A DNA stretch of 36,644 bases from assembly GCA_024762795.1 (NCBI GenBank), contig JANTGS010000022.1, positions 1 through 36,644 of the forward strand. Reading direction: 5' to 3'. This document shows, piece by piece, positions 28,074 to 36,597 of the stretch. Each line of letters opens with the position of its first letter. The stretch's first letter is position 1. This stretch comes from Flavobacteriaceae bacterium (GTDB taxonomy: Bacteria > Bacteroidota > Bacteroidia > Flavobacteriales > Flavobacteriaceae). Made by a program: the position numbers and the translations under genes. The notes under the pieces are model-generated. The model did no database searches. It was given only the letters and a program-made list of their open reading frames with translations, and had not been told where the DNA came from.

Positions 28074-28142
28074 GATAAAATAATTTTATGTGAATTACGT
28101 GATTTTTTTAGCTATTTCAAAATATTACAGGTTAATAATTCT

Positions 28143-28391
28143 TTAAAGAGATCCGTCTGATTTAGTAGCACCTGTTTTATTATTAAGTTTCAAATGGTAA
28201 ATATTCATGATAAATATAAACATATTGGCTATCATAACCGGATAGGAATCAATAAAATATCCATAAATTACAAAGGTGATGCAGCCAATGGTATTGACAA
28301 TTCTAAGATATTTTACATTTCTAAAAATAAAGGAAACGGCCACCAGAAAAGAAGCGATATACCCTATCCATTCAATATAGTTATCATTCAT
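28143..28391 (-). CDS. Small three-helix membrane protein (YgjV/SemiSWEET-like)
   Basis: An 82-aa protein with three membrane segments (about 6-23, 30-47, 50-67) and a short charged tail. The IGYIASFLVAVSFIFRN start and the IVNTIGCITFVIYGY middle resemble the repeated unit of YgjV proteins and, more loosely, SemiSWEET half-transporters, which work as dimers. The PQ motif of sugar transporters is absent. Transport function is therefore a guess. It lies 69 bp downstream of the TPR gene on the same strand. Confidence 0.7.
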   Translation of the reverse strand: MNDNYIEWIGYIASFLVAVSFIFRNVKYLRIVNTIGCITFVIYGYFIDSYPVMIANMFIFIMNIYHLKLNNKTGATKSDGSL

Positions 28392-28460
28392 AAAGTATTA
28401 AGGCTTTAAACCCCGAAGAAAGATCTGCGTTGATTATTTATTATAAATTGTAGAAAAAGA

Positions 28461-28976
28461 TCAGATCTTTTTCATCTGCTGTTTTACCATCTGGATCTGT
28501 TCTTTCAGCATGCCGTGTTTATCCAGCTTTTTTGCTTCAGCAATCAGATTGGTAGCTTCTCTCTTACGCCGCTTGGTCATGGCAATTCCTGCTAACTGTA
28601 ATTTAGCCATGGCTTTATCATGATCCATAGAAAGCCCTAACTGAAGTGCTTTTTTAAAGTGTTTTTCAGCCTGTGTAAGATTGGTCTGAGAAACCGTAAT
28701 TCCTCTTAAAAAATTATAATACCCCTCTTGTTTTTTAACCAGTGCAGCAGCAGGATCTTTGATCTTATCCAGTAATTTTGCCGTACCTTCCATATCCTGT
28801 TTTCTCAGTTTTAGAAAAGACAGCAATAAAATTTCATTTTTAAAATAAAAGAAAATGAATAATCCGGCCAGTAATAAGATCGAAATACCATTCCAGATAT
28901 GTCCTTTAACAAATTCAAATACCGCCCATACAATGATGAGTCCGGCAATAACAAGCTTTATATTTTTATTGTACAT
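28461..28976 (-). CDS. TPR-containing small membrane protein
   Basis: A 171-aa protein. Two membrane segments (about 8-24 and 28-46) anchor a basic helical domain (50-171). That domain contains one clear TPR-like pair (LTQAEKHFKKALQLGL and DHDKAMAKLQLAGIAM) and a flanking helix. It is Lys-rich with no enzymatic motif. It would be an inner-membrane scaffold with the helices on the cytosolic side; the partner is unknown. It has a well-formed Bacteroidota promoter just upstream, divergent from tryptophanase. Confidence 0.72.
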   Translation of the reverse strand: MYNKNIKLVIAGLIIVWAVFEFVKGHIWNGISILLLAGLFIFFYFKNEILLLSFLKLRKQDMEGTAKLLDKIKDPAAALVKKQEGYYNFLRGITVSQTNLTQAEKHFKKALQLGLSMDHDKAMAKLQLAGIAMTKRRKREATNLIAEAKKLDKHGMLKEQIQMVKQQMKKI

Positions 28977-28998
28977 TATTTACTTTTTAAGTGAACTG

Positions 28999-29030
28999 CA
29001 AATTTACATTTATTTGTTGTTACCGTCAAA
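28999..29030 (-). promoter_or_regulatory. Promoter of the TPR gene (TTTG-N20-TAAATTTG)
   Basis: On the minus strand TTTG (29027-29030) stands 20 bases before TAAATTTG (28999-29006), the best match to the Bacteroidota consensus in this window. The ATG follows 22 bases later. Confidence 0.7.
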
Positions 29031-29032
29031 TG

Positions 29033-29111
29033 TATTTTTGATTAAAGATTATCGCAAAAAATAACATATGATCACATTTCATTTCTAAAAAAAACTTTAT
29101 TTTTGATTAAA
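29033..29111 (+). promoter_or_regulatory. Tandem promoter-like boxes upstream of tnaA
   Basis: The 14-mer TATTTTTGATTAAA occurs twice on the plus strand (29033-29046 and 29098-29111). Each begins with a perfect TAnnTTTG box. A TTTG lies 16 bases before the first; the second lacks a clear -33. Leaders would be about 220 and 155 bases. No tnaC-like leader peptide with a Trp codon was found between them and the gene. Confidence 0.45.
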
Positions 29112-29262
29112 TTTAATTCCAATCGTGATGCAACAAACCTTTGCACAAAATATCTTCCAGAATATCAAATGCCCAATGAGATAAAAACACGCATCATTCT
29201 CATATTCCCGGTAACCCCAAACAACTTATCTCTTTTTAATTTTAACCCTAAAATCATATCCC

Positions 29263-30639
29263 ATGAAATTACCTTATGCAGAACCTTATAAGATCAAGAT
29301 GGTGGAATCTATCAAAAGATCAACCCCGGAACAAAGAAAAAAATGGATCAAGGAAGCGCATTACAACCTTTTTAATTTGTCTTCCGACAAGGTTTATATC
29401 GACCTGCTAACCGACTCAGGAACAGGCGCCATGAGTGATAAACAATGGGGTGCCCTGATGGAAGCCGATGAAAGTTATGCCGGCTCTCAATCTTTCCTTA
29501 AATTAAAAGAAACCGTTCAAAAAATTACCGGTTTTAAATATTTCCTGCCCACACATCAGGGTAGAGCAGCCGAAAATGTACTTTTCTCGGTTTTGGTTAA
29601 AGAAGGAGATATAGTTCCGGGAAATTCACATTTCGACACTACAAAAGGACATATAGAATTCCGAAAGGCAACAGCTATAGACTGTACCATAGATGAAGCT
29701 TTTGACACCGAAAATATGCATCCTTTTAAAGGAAACATCGATTTAAAAAAACTGCAAAAGGTTTTTGATGAGAATCCGGTTGAAAAGATTCCCTTTGTGA
29801 TCATAACCATTACTAACAACAGCTCTGGAGGTCAGCCTGTTTCTATGGAAAATGTAAAAGCTGTATCAAAAATTTGTAAAAAAAATAAAGTGCCCCTGCT
29901 TTTTGACTCTGCCCGGTTTGCTGAAAATGCCTATTTCGTTAAAATGCGCGAAAAAGGTTATCAGAAAAAAAGCATCAAAGAGATCGCTAAAAAAATGTTC
30001 TCTTTTGGTGATGGTATGACCATGAGTTCAAAAAAGGACGGACTTGTCAATATGGGAGGTTTTATCGCTCTGAATGATGAAGAAATCTTTAAAAAGGCTA
30101 CAGTTTTTAATATTATGTATGAAGGATTTATCACCTATGGCGGAATGAGCGGAAGAGATATGGCAGCACTTGCTGTAGGTCTTGATGAAGCTACCGAATT
30201 TGATTATCTGGAAAGCAGAATAAAACAGGTTACTTATCTGGGAAACAAACTTATCGAATACAATGTTCCCGTACAACATCCTATTGGGGGACATGCCATT
30301 TTTATCGATGCCAATAAATTTGTTCCTACCATCCCGAGAGATGAATACCGTGCACAGGCACTGGCCATTGAACTCTATATTATTGGGGGTATAAGAGGTG
30401 TCGAGATTGGCACTGTACTTGCCGACCGGGATCCTTTTACGAGAAAGAACCGATATCCGGAACTGGAACTGGTACGACTGGCCATACCGCGCAGAACCTA
30501 TACCCACAACCACATGGAATATATCGCAGCGGTTTTAAAAAATATCTATGATTCCAGAGCCGAAGCGAAATCAGGATACAGAATTATAGATGAAGCGCCT
30601 ATCATGCGACATTTCACTGTAAAATTTGAAAAGATATAA
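29263..30639 (+). CDS. Tryptophanase (tryptophan indole-lyase)
   Basis: A 458-aa cytosolic PLP enzyme that splits tryptophan to indole, pyruvate and ammonia. The PLP lysine is Lys258 (MSSKKDG), with Asp215 and Arg218 in FDSARFAENAYF contacting the cofactor. The THQGRAAE and HFDTTKGH stretches are as in TnaA. Two positions separate it from tyrosine phenol-lyase: Ile382 (VEIG) where the phenol-lyase has Arg, and His450 (MRHFT) where the phenol-lyase has Phe. Both match tryptophanase. No tryptophan permease gene is next to it. It is transcribed away from the TPR gene. Confidence 0.92.
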   Translation: MKLPYAEPYKIKMVESIKRSTPEQRKKWIKEAHYNLFNLSSDKVYIDLLTDSGTGAMSDKQWGALMEADESYAGSQSFLKLKETVQKITGFKYFLPTHQGRAAENVLFSVLVKEGDIVPGNSHFDTTKGHIEFRKATAIDCTIDEAFDTENMHPFKGNIDLKKLQKVFDENPVEKIPFVIITITNNSSGGQPVSMENVKAVSKICKKNKVPLLFDSARFAENAYFVKMREKGYQKKSIKEIAKKMFSFGDGMTMSSKKDGLVNMGGFIALNDEEIFKKATVFNIMYEGFITYGGMSGRDMAALAVGLDEATEFDYLESRIKQVTYLGNKLIEYNVPVQHPIGGHAIFIDANKFVPTIPRDEYRAQALAIELYIIGGIRGVEIGTVLADRDPFTRKNRYPELELVRLAIPRRTYTHNHMEYIAAVLKNIYDSRAEAKSGYRIIDEAPIMRHFTVKFEKI

Positions 30640-31039
30640 TCGGTTTGAATTTGTAATTTAAGGTATAAAATTTGATCTTTTTTACTCTTTTTGAACGATT
30701 GTAAAATAGAAAGAAAAAATCTATTCTTAAGAATGCTACGAAGATTAACTGTAAAGCATTTTCTCTAAAATTGACGTAGGCTTTAGACGATACGCTTTAT
30801 ACGATAAGAAACTCAACTCCTGCCCCTCCGGATCTTTCTAAAGCGTTGAATTTGAACAAATAATAGCCATAGGCAACAACCCTAATAGCTTTAACAATCT
30901 TTTTCACCCCAAATACAGCGTTTTTAAACCAACTTGTCTGTTCATTTATGTTAAATACCGGTTGTTGATACCATAATCTTCTTAAACACTTTCCGGTAAG
31001 TTATTTTGATCTAATATTGTTTTAACAGAAATTGAAAAA
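30640..31039. other. Intergenic between tnaA and the Omp85 gene
   Basis: 400 bp without a gene. Its middle holds a decayed copy of the MITE-like element. I see no clear terminator for tnaA and no exact TAnnTTTG box before the Omp85 start. Confidence 0.5.
30815..30890. repeat. Decayed relative of the MITE-like element
   Basis: Bases 30842-30868 match the reverse complement of 203-229 in the MITE at 25 of 27 positions. Similarity continues on both sides: CCTGCC about 20 bases upstream, and GGCAACAACCCTAATA where the MITE has TGCAACGGTCTTAATA at its end. The other end of the element is not clearly recognisable here, so this copy is partial or heavily mutated. Confidence 0.55.
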
Positions 31040-32311
31040 ATGCTAAAAAAACAATTTTTAATACTATTCCTCATTTTACCTTTCCTTCAGGTTCTTGCTC
31101 AGGAAAACTGGCCGGAAGGAGTTGATAAAATCCATATTGATTCGATTATTGTAAAGAATAACTGGCGTACCAAAGAAAAGATCATTCTGAGTGAGCTCAG
31201 GATCAGCCCGGGAACGGAAATCGACAAGGTGAGTTTATATGATGGAATTACGAGAATATGGAATATAGGTAATTTTTCTAATGTGGAATATAAGATCGAT
31301 ACCCTTCCCAACCAACAGATCCTGCTTAAGATCAAGGCCAAAGATGCTTTTACCATTATTCCAAATTTTTCTTTTTCGGGAAATAAAGAAGATTTCAGAC
31401 TTAATGCAGGAGTTATCGATAATAATTTTCTCGGTAAGAACCTTCGTATCGGACTCAATGCCTCTTATGGCTCTAATGCCACCGATTTCTCGGCCGACAT
31501 TACTGTGCCACGACAACTTTTATATAAAAATATGGCCCTCCACGGATTGATCCTTTACGGACATAGCCAGCAATACCGTTACAATGAGGGAGAGATCGCC
31601 TCGGGCATTGGGTATGAAAAAAGACAACTGAGTCTGGGAATCACCAATCCATGGGGTAAGGATTTTGAATATAATTTTTCACCCAATCTCGGACTTACCT
31701 ATTTTCAGCACCGGACAGATTCAACGCTTATCGATCCTGATATTCTGACTCATCCCGATTACAAAGTCGATTATTTTTCAGTATCTGTTTCCGAATCAAT
31801 AGGATATATCAAGCGAAAACGTCACCAAAATGATGGTTATATGATCAGCGGAAGTATTAACTGGGGTATTGGCCTGAACAAAGAAAGCACAACATATATT
31901 TCCCTCGGACTTTCAGCCTCTTATCATAAATTATTTAATAAAACCATTCAGTTGAGTTCTCATTTTTCAACGGGATATACTACTTCTGATATTCCTTCAT
32001 TACTATTTTACAGAGGCAACAGTTCTGTTAAAGGAATTGTAAACGGTGAAATTTCCGGCAAAGCCTATTACACAGCTTACGGAGGCTTACACCTTACCTA
32101 CTTTAATTATGACTGGTTTGCCATGGAACAATCCTTTTTTGTCAACTGGGGAAACGGTACCGATCAATATACTGATTTATACACCACAAAACCCCTGGCA
32201 ACTATCGGTAGTGGTATTAAAGTAATGGTCCCTATGATTCCATGGCTGGGAATACGCTTCTACTTAACCAAAACCATGGATCATGACAACTGGTTCTCAA
32301 TAGACTTGTAA
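31040..32311 (+). CDS. Omp85/BamA-superfamily protein with a single POTRA domain
   Basis: A 423-aa outer-membrane protein. The signal peptide is 1-20 (cleavage before QENWP). Residues about 31-102 form one POTRA domain (IDSIIVKNNWRTKEKIILSEL, ISPGTEIDK, RIWNIGNFSNVEYKI, then a beta strand). Residues 105-423 are alternating amphipathic strands of a barrel. The lid-loop motif, VRGF/Y in Omp85 proteins, appears as VKGI (330-333) within YRGNSSVKGIVNGE. It is far smaller than BamA, which has five POTRAs. It could be a TamA- or FhaC-like translocon or a channel for a specific partner. A GH5 gene lies convergent on the other side, and no obvious substrate gene is adjacent. Confidence 0.8.
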   Translation: MLKKQFLILFLILPFLQVLAQENWPEGVDKIHIDSIIVKNNWRTKEKIILSELRISPGTEIDKVSLYDGITRIWNIGNFSNVEYKIDTLPNQQILLKIKAKDAFTIIPNFSFSGNKEDFRLNAGVIDNNFLGKNLRIGLNASYGSNATDFSADITVPRQLLYKNMALHGLILYGHSQQYRYNEGEIASGIGYEKRQLSLGITNPWGKDFEYNFSPNLGLTYFQHRTDSTLIDPDILTHPDYKVDYFSVSVSESIGYIKRKRHQNDGYMISGSINWGIGLNKESTTYISLGLSASYHKLFNKTIQLSSHFSTGYTTSDIPSLLFYRGNSSVKGIVNGEISGKAYYTAYGGLHLTYFNYDWFAMEQSFFVNWGNGTDQYTDLYTTKPLATIGSGIKVMVPMIPWLGIRFYLTKTMDHDNWFSIDL

Positions 32312-32345
32312 GTGTTAATAAAAATTTCTATAAATTTATTATTAA

Positions 32346-32440
32346 GATCCCCTGAAGGTCCTCCTTGCCAGCAGACAGGGATAACATTTTATAGGAACCC
32401 CGATACAGAGCGTCGAGCTTAACTACGGCAGGAATTATTA
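32346..32440. other. GC-richer patch between convergent genes
   Basis: Between the Omp85 and GH5 stops lies a patch with CTCCTTGCCAGCAGACAGGG and GAGCGTCGAGC-type words that differ in composition from its surroundings. It looks like debris of an intergenic repeat, but I could not pair it reliably with another copy in the window. Confidence 0.3.
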
Positions 32441-32463
32441 TCTATTAAATTTTTAGGAATTAC

Positions 32464-33882
32464 TTATTTTTTGGGCCAGATTGTGATTTTATACTCTTTA
32501 GTTTTATCCTTTGGGTTATTGATCTGTAAAACTCTTGATTTATCATCCCATAAGGTTTTCCAGTTGTTATCTTTTCCGTCAATTTTCAAATCCCAGCCCT
32601 TTGGATAGTGATGTTCCGGAATATAGATCTCCGTAGGGGCATCGATCTTAGAATCAGCCTCAAAATCAAGCCAGAATTCTTTTGTTTCGTTATCAAAACC
32701 ATAACTTAACGGATGACCTGCAACACATTTAGGATAAGGACGTACCACCAGATTTCTGGCCTCAATATTCGAATTATCATCGTTAAAGGGAGACCAACTA
32801 TCACCATTTTTCATATAAGCCCAGTAAGCCCATCCACTTGTTGTTTTATCAAACATGGATAAAACATCATCCATAAATTTTGGTGAACGTGACCGGGTTT
32901 GATTTACCCCAAATTCGCCTACAACCAAAGGTGCCTTTTGTTTTTTTATAAAATGATTCTGGCTTGCCCCCCATTTATTGATAAACACCGGGAATCCGAT
33001 ATATTGATCATAGGTGTCATAATCAATAGTATATAGATGCGGAAAATAAACCAGCCTGGGTTCACCGGGCCTGGGATCTTTTAACACCTCCAGATCTGTT
33101 TTTAATCCCTGATTTACCCCCAAAGCTGTTGGCTCAAAAAAGATCCAGTTGTCTTTGTCAACCTTACGGATGGCAGGGATTATCTTCTCATAGAAAGGTT
33201 GCAGATACCGCTCTTCAAAAGCAAATATTTCTTTAGTAGCCATAGTAGGTTCGTTGTACAAATCATATCCTATCACAGCGGGATGATCCTTAAATTGTTT
33301 TACCATTTCCACAAAAGCCTTGATAAAATGTTCCTGTAAATCGCCATGTCCACGTGATGGATCCCAAAAATTATTGATCGAAGCGATCACAGCAGGTTGC
33401 CGGTAATTCAACTCCCAGGGAGATTGCATTTCAAAAGGTTCCCCATCATCAATAATTGCCCAGTCGGGAGCCCCGTCTCCTCCGTATCGTAAAGCGTAAA
33501 GATCCTGATGCATGTCCAGCACAACCTTTAAGCCCAGTTCCTCACACCAATCCAGACGCTCTTTGATCCTTTTAAAATACTCTTTATCGTATTCTCCTTT
33601 TACCGGTTCTATACCATCCCATAATACCAGATATCTCACAAAATTAAATCCCCATTTATCGGTAAGATCAGCATAATCCTGTTTTTGGGGCCAACCCACC
33701 CGCAGGGAATCCCCCTTGGCATCAGCATTAACATTTACACCATGTAGAATTAACGATCTCCCTTCTTTATCCTTGATAAATACTCTTTCTTTATTTTCGG
33801 AATAGGTACAATTTCTTACAAATAAAAAAATTGAGAGAATTAAAATACCTATCCAGATCTTTCTTTTTCTTGTAAACTTCAT
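32464..33882 (-). CDS. Glycoside hydrolase family 5, endoglycoceramidase-like
   Basis: With the ATG at 33882 this is 472 aa; the frame runs on to a TTG at 33897. An N-terminal membrane segment (about 8-24) anchors or exports it. The TIM barrel has LHGVNVNADAKG, FVRYLVLWDGIEP, LDMHQDLYALRYGGDGAPDWA, YDLYNEP with acid/base Glu211, HLYTIDYD, and GEFGVNQ with nucleophile Glu323. The DMHQD...GGDGAP layout resembles endoglycoceramidases and related GH5 subfamilies, more than cellulases. A beta-sandwich tail (about 390-472) follows. The glycolipid substrate is an inference from these motifs. It lies downstream of the other glycosidase gene on the same strand with 339 bp between. Confidence 0.88.
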   Translation of the reverse strand: MKFTRKRKIWIGILILSIFLFVRNCTYSENKERVFIKDKEGRSLILHGVNVNADAKGDSLRVGWPQKQDYADLTDKWGFNFVRYLVLWDGIEPVKGEYDKEYFKRIKERLDWCEELGLKVVLDMHQDLYALRYGGDGAPDWAIIDDGEPFEMQSPWELNYRQPAVIASINNFWDPSRGHGDLQEHFIKAFVEMVKQFKDHPAVIGYDLYNEPTMATKEIFAFEERYLQPFYEKIIPAIRKVDKDNWIFFEPTALGVNQGLKTDLEVLKDPRPGEPRLVYFPHLYTIDYDTYDQYIGFPVFINKWGASQNHFIKKQKAPLVVGEFGVNQTRSRSPKFMDDVLSMFDKTTSGWAYWAYMKNGDSWSPFNDDNSNIEARNLVVRPYPKCVAGHPLSYGFDNETKEFWLDFEADSKIDAPTEIYIPEHHYPKGWDLKIDGKDNNWKTLWDDKSRVLQINNPKDKTKEYKITIWPKK

Positions 33883-34221
33883 TTCTATAAATTTCAATTT
33901 CCAGCAAAACTAAGCTGAATTGAAATATTATTAAAAATTAAGGTATAAAATGCTCCTCTTTGTGGTAAATGAATAGATTAAATTGTAAAAAAGACCTTTT
34001 AAACCTGTTTGATCTTTTTAAGAATCATCATTTGTAGAATTTTAACTTTGACAAAGAAAAGATATCCTGTAGGTTTTTAGTAAAATTTCAAACAACTTTC
34101 CATCTCACACCTTTATCTGAAATTCTAATTTCTTTCTATAATTCTTCTTTATCTTTTTTTCTTACAACCAGGGTCTGTTCTATATTTCCGGTATCTGTAT
34201 GATTAAATACTAAAGTATTGT
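33883..34221. other. Intergenic between GH5 gene and 676-aa glycosidase gene
   Basis: 339 bp. The left end has a TAGTTTTG box for the GH5 gene. The right 90 bases (34136-34221) stay open on the minus strand in a frame shifted from the glycosidase and encode 28 sensible residues (DNTLVFNHTDTGN and so on), possibly a detached C-terminus. The middle part shows nothing. Confidence 0.5.
33905..33912 (-). promoter_or_regulatory. Bacteroidota -7 box (TAGTTTTG) for the GH5 gene
   Basis: TAGTTTTG on the minus strand, 22 bp before the ATG at 33882. No -33 TTG at the ideal distance. It supports the ATG at 33882 over the TTG at 33897. Confidence 0.42.
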
Positions 34222-36252
34222 CTAATCCAATACAAATTCAATGGGCTTTTTACCATTCCAGATCTTTTGCTGAACCTGTTGTCTGTTTTCCGAAATACTG
34301 ATCTGAATACCTTTTGAAACCCTTTTGGCATGGATATCAAAATCATGTTTAAAGGCTTTGATATTTTTTAAGGTCATCGAATCCCACTCTTTGGGTATTC
34401 TTGGAGCACAGGTAAACTTTCTAAAACCAACCGGTTCAATACCAAACATACCTTCAGTGATTACACGGCAATAGAGGCCACTTTCGGCAGAAAGGTGTTG
34501 CTGCCCTCCTTCCGGCCAGGCTTCAACGGCATAGGGCACATGATCTCCAAGCAATCTCCTTTTGGAATAATTTTCAAGTGCCTTGTAAGCCACCTCGGTT
34601 TCACCGGCATTAAAAATCCCTCTTAAAGTATACAAAGTAGCCCTGTCCCAAAAAGTTTCATTTCCTGCCTCGGTATATACCCCGTTCTCACTCCATAAAT
34701 AAGGAGATAAAAGTGCTTCGATGGTTCCTTCTTTTCTTTCGAAGATCCTCATAGTAAGCGGAATAGAGATCCACGAACGTAGTTTTTTATTACCCTCAAA
34801 ATAGCGATAGGTTTTAAAACCTTCCATGGTAGCCCCAAAATAATGTTCTATGGCTTTTCTCAAATCTTTAGCCCTTTCCTGATAAAGCCTTGACAGATCC
34901 GGCTTTCCCAGTTCTGTGGCCAGATGTGATGCACTTATCAATCCGCCATAGGTCAATACAGAAGTTGTGAGATTTGCTTTTCCGGTTTTAAAACGCCCTT
35001 CGAGTTCATCTGTATCCGAAGCTATGATACCTTCTTTTGTTTTTTGTCTTTCACAATATTCCAGACTCCATTTGATCAACGGAAAAAGTTCTTCAGCCAC
35101 TTTTTTATCGCCATAGGCCAAAGAAAAACGGGAAGCTCCGTAGGCAATCATCGCCATATCTCCACGGTCACCTGCTCCATTCCAGAAATCAACTCCTTCA
35201 GCAATGATCGAAGAGGGAATGGGTTTATATTCATCATTCATATACCTGGCAAAATGCCTGAAACTGTTGATCGCCGATTCATTTCCTTTCTCATTTCCCA
35301 GAAACGGAAAAAATGGATTTACATATTCAGCCTGATCATTAGCCCAGATCGCTGCGTAGTAGGCTCCTCCACCCGGGCCATGCATAAGGCCACCTTTGGT
35401 TTTATAAATACTTTCTGTTGCACGGATCTTTGCAAAAGCAAACATCTTATCCACAACAGGATCGGGAGTTTCCAATACCAGCGACCTGCTCATTTCTGTA
35501 AGAAATTCCGACCTTTTTTCAAATTCTTCATCAGGCTTATACAATTGATATGGCTGACCGGTTTTCAAGCCTGTAAACTGAATAGCCAGAAACACTTTTT
35601 CTTTGGGCATTAACTGAAATGTACCGGTATGATCCATTTCAGCTGTTAGATGATAAACGCCGTAAACGCCCTTTTTCTCATCGGTGTCAAACTGATATTT
35701 TGGAAAATTTACAGTTATCTCTTTCTTTTTATCCGAGTGATTGGAAATTATCACAGTTTCCATAAAAAGAGGCAGATCTGTACTTGGAAAAATATTTCTT
35801 TGTACCTCGATCTCATTACCGATCTTTGTAAAAAGATGTAAGATCCCATCCAGTTCAACTTTATCGAGGTGTTCTTTTATAATGGGTTTACCATCGATAA
35901 CATAGGTGGGTGACTGATCAAAGACATGGGTCAGACTTGCGTGGGTATTATTGGGTATGGTTCGTAACATGGGCCAAATTAGCTTTCTGCTTAGAACAAG
36001 ATCTCCGTTCTCATCAGAACCATAAGAAATGATCCCTGAGATCTGCAGTCCGCTCATCTCGATCTTATCTTTATGTACATCATTTACTTTCCAGATGATA
36101 TTTTCTCCGTCAATCTTCCATCGATCGTTCCTTTGTTCTTTTGATTCCAGGTTCTTTGTAATCTCATTATGATGATCCTGTGATTTACAATGTGTAAAGA
36201 ACACCATAAGGATCATCATAAAAAGACGGATAAAAACTTTAAAAATTCTCAT
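34222..36252 (-). CDS. Putative (alpha/alpha)6-barrel glycosidase lipoprotein
   Basis: A 676-aa exported protein. The hydrophobic start ends in THC (Cys22), a loose lipobox. Residues about 45-260 form a beta-sandwich, and 265-585 a six-hairpin barrel with NDQAEYVNPFF, WNGAGDRGDMAMIAYG, SDTDELEGRF, FWDRATLYTLRGI and EAWPEGGQQHLSAESGLYCR. The C-terminal beta domain (about 590-676) has the FRKFTCAPRIPKEWD turn known from GH65, GH78 and GH94-like proteins. I cannot fix the family; a glucosidase-type enzyme is likely and the Asp/Glu residues in GDRGD or SDTDE are candidate catalysts. The stop may be premature: the next 28 codons in the +1 frame continue a plausible beta domain. Confidence 0.68.
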   Translation of the reverse strand: MRIFKVFIRLFMMILMVFFTHCKSQDHHNEITKNLESKEQRNDRWKIDGENIIWKVNDVHKDKIEMSGLQISGIISYGSDENGDLVLSRKLIWPMLRTIPNNTHASLTHVFDQSPTYVIDGKPIIKEHLDKVELDGILHLFTKIGNEIEVQRNIFPSTDLPLFMETVIISNHSDKKKEITVNFPKYQFDTDEKKGVYGVYHLTAEMDHTGTFQLMPKEKVFLAIQFTGLKTGQPYQLYKPDEEFEKRSEFLTEMSRSLVLETPDPVVDKMFAFAKIRATESIYKTKGGLMHGPGGGAYYAAIWANDQAEYVNPFFPFLGNEKGNESAINSFRHFARYMNDEYKPIPSSIIAEGVDFWNGAGDRGDMAMIAYGASRFSLAYGDKKVAEELFPLIKWSLEYCERQKTKEGIIASDTDELEGRFKTGKANLTTSVLTYGGLISASHLATELGKPDLSRLYQERAKDLRKAIEHYFGATMEGFKTYRYFEGNKKLRSWISIPLTMRIFERKEGTIEALLSPYLWSENGVYTEAGNETFWDRATLYTLRGIFNAGETEVAYKALENYSKRRLLGDHVPYAVEAWPEGGQQHLSAESGLYCRVITEGMFGIEPVGFRKFTCAPRIPKEWDSMTLKNIKAFKHDFDIHAKRVSKGIQISISENRQQVQQKIWNGKKPIEFVLD

Positions 36253-36317
36253 AATTTTTTATGATTAAGTGAAGAGTTTTATTACTGAATATCTGTTTAA
36301 AAAGCTGAGCGCTCCGA

Positions 36318-36430
36318 CTAAAAATTTTTAAGATTGAGATATCAGATAAATTCGAATGGCAGGATACCAAAATATTTAAGGATTTGTATTTTGAAAAATA
36401 ATTTAGAAATCAGCCATTATGGATAAGCAC
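36318..36430. repeat. Dispersed repeat, copy B (about 113 bp)
   Basis: It aligns with 16963-17078 over its full length in the same orientation. The right end touches the stop codon of the DUF4177-like gene (36430-36432, minus strand), just as copy A touches the recN stop. It has no open frame. Confidence 0.72.
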
Positions 36431-36597
36431 TATTTATCTTCTTTTTCCCTGACAAGAACTGCTTTGATCAAACCTCTGTGATTGAATACATTCACAACCT
36501 CCCACCTCATAATAGCATAACTGTTAATGAGATCTTCAAATTCCTGTTGCGACTTTATAGCGGTACCCGTTTGTTTAATGATTTTATATTCTTTCAT
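36430..36597 (-). CDS. DUF4177-like small protein, 55 aa
   Basis: The ATG at 36597 opens a 55-residue frame ending in TAG at 36430. The protein runs MKEYKIIKQ, then a helix (QQEFEDLINSYA), MRWEVVNVFNH and GLIKAVLVREKED. This strand-helix-strand-strand layout, with a Trp after the helix and a late Lys-Ala-Val-Leu strand, is the DUF4177 pattern. Its function is unknown. It is a short but complete, cytosolic protein, and would be missed by length cut-offs. A dispersed repeat begins at its stop. Confidence 0.75.
   Translation of the reverse strand: MKEYKIIKQTGTAIKSQQEFEDLINSYAIMRWEVVNVFNHRGLIKAVLVREKEDK

Noticed and set aside
29128-29184. 18-codon leader-like ORF upstream of tnaA
   Set aside because: It has no Trp codon and no Pro at its end, so it does not resemble the TnaC attenuation peptide.
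30028-30513. 161-codon minus-strand frame inside tnaA
   Set aside because: It mirrors conserved tryptophanase codons; low-complexity composition and no promoter.
29263-30639. Tyrosine phenol-lyase as an alternative for the tryptophanase call
   Set aside because: The substrate-specific Arg of phenol-lyases is Ile382 here and the C-terminal HFT motif matches tryptophanase.
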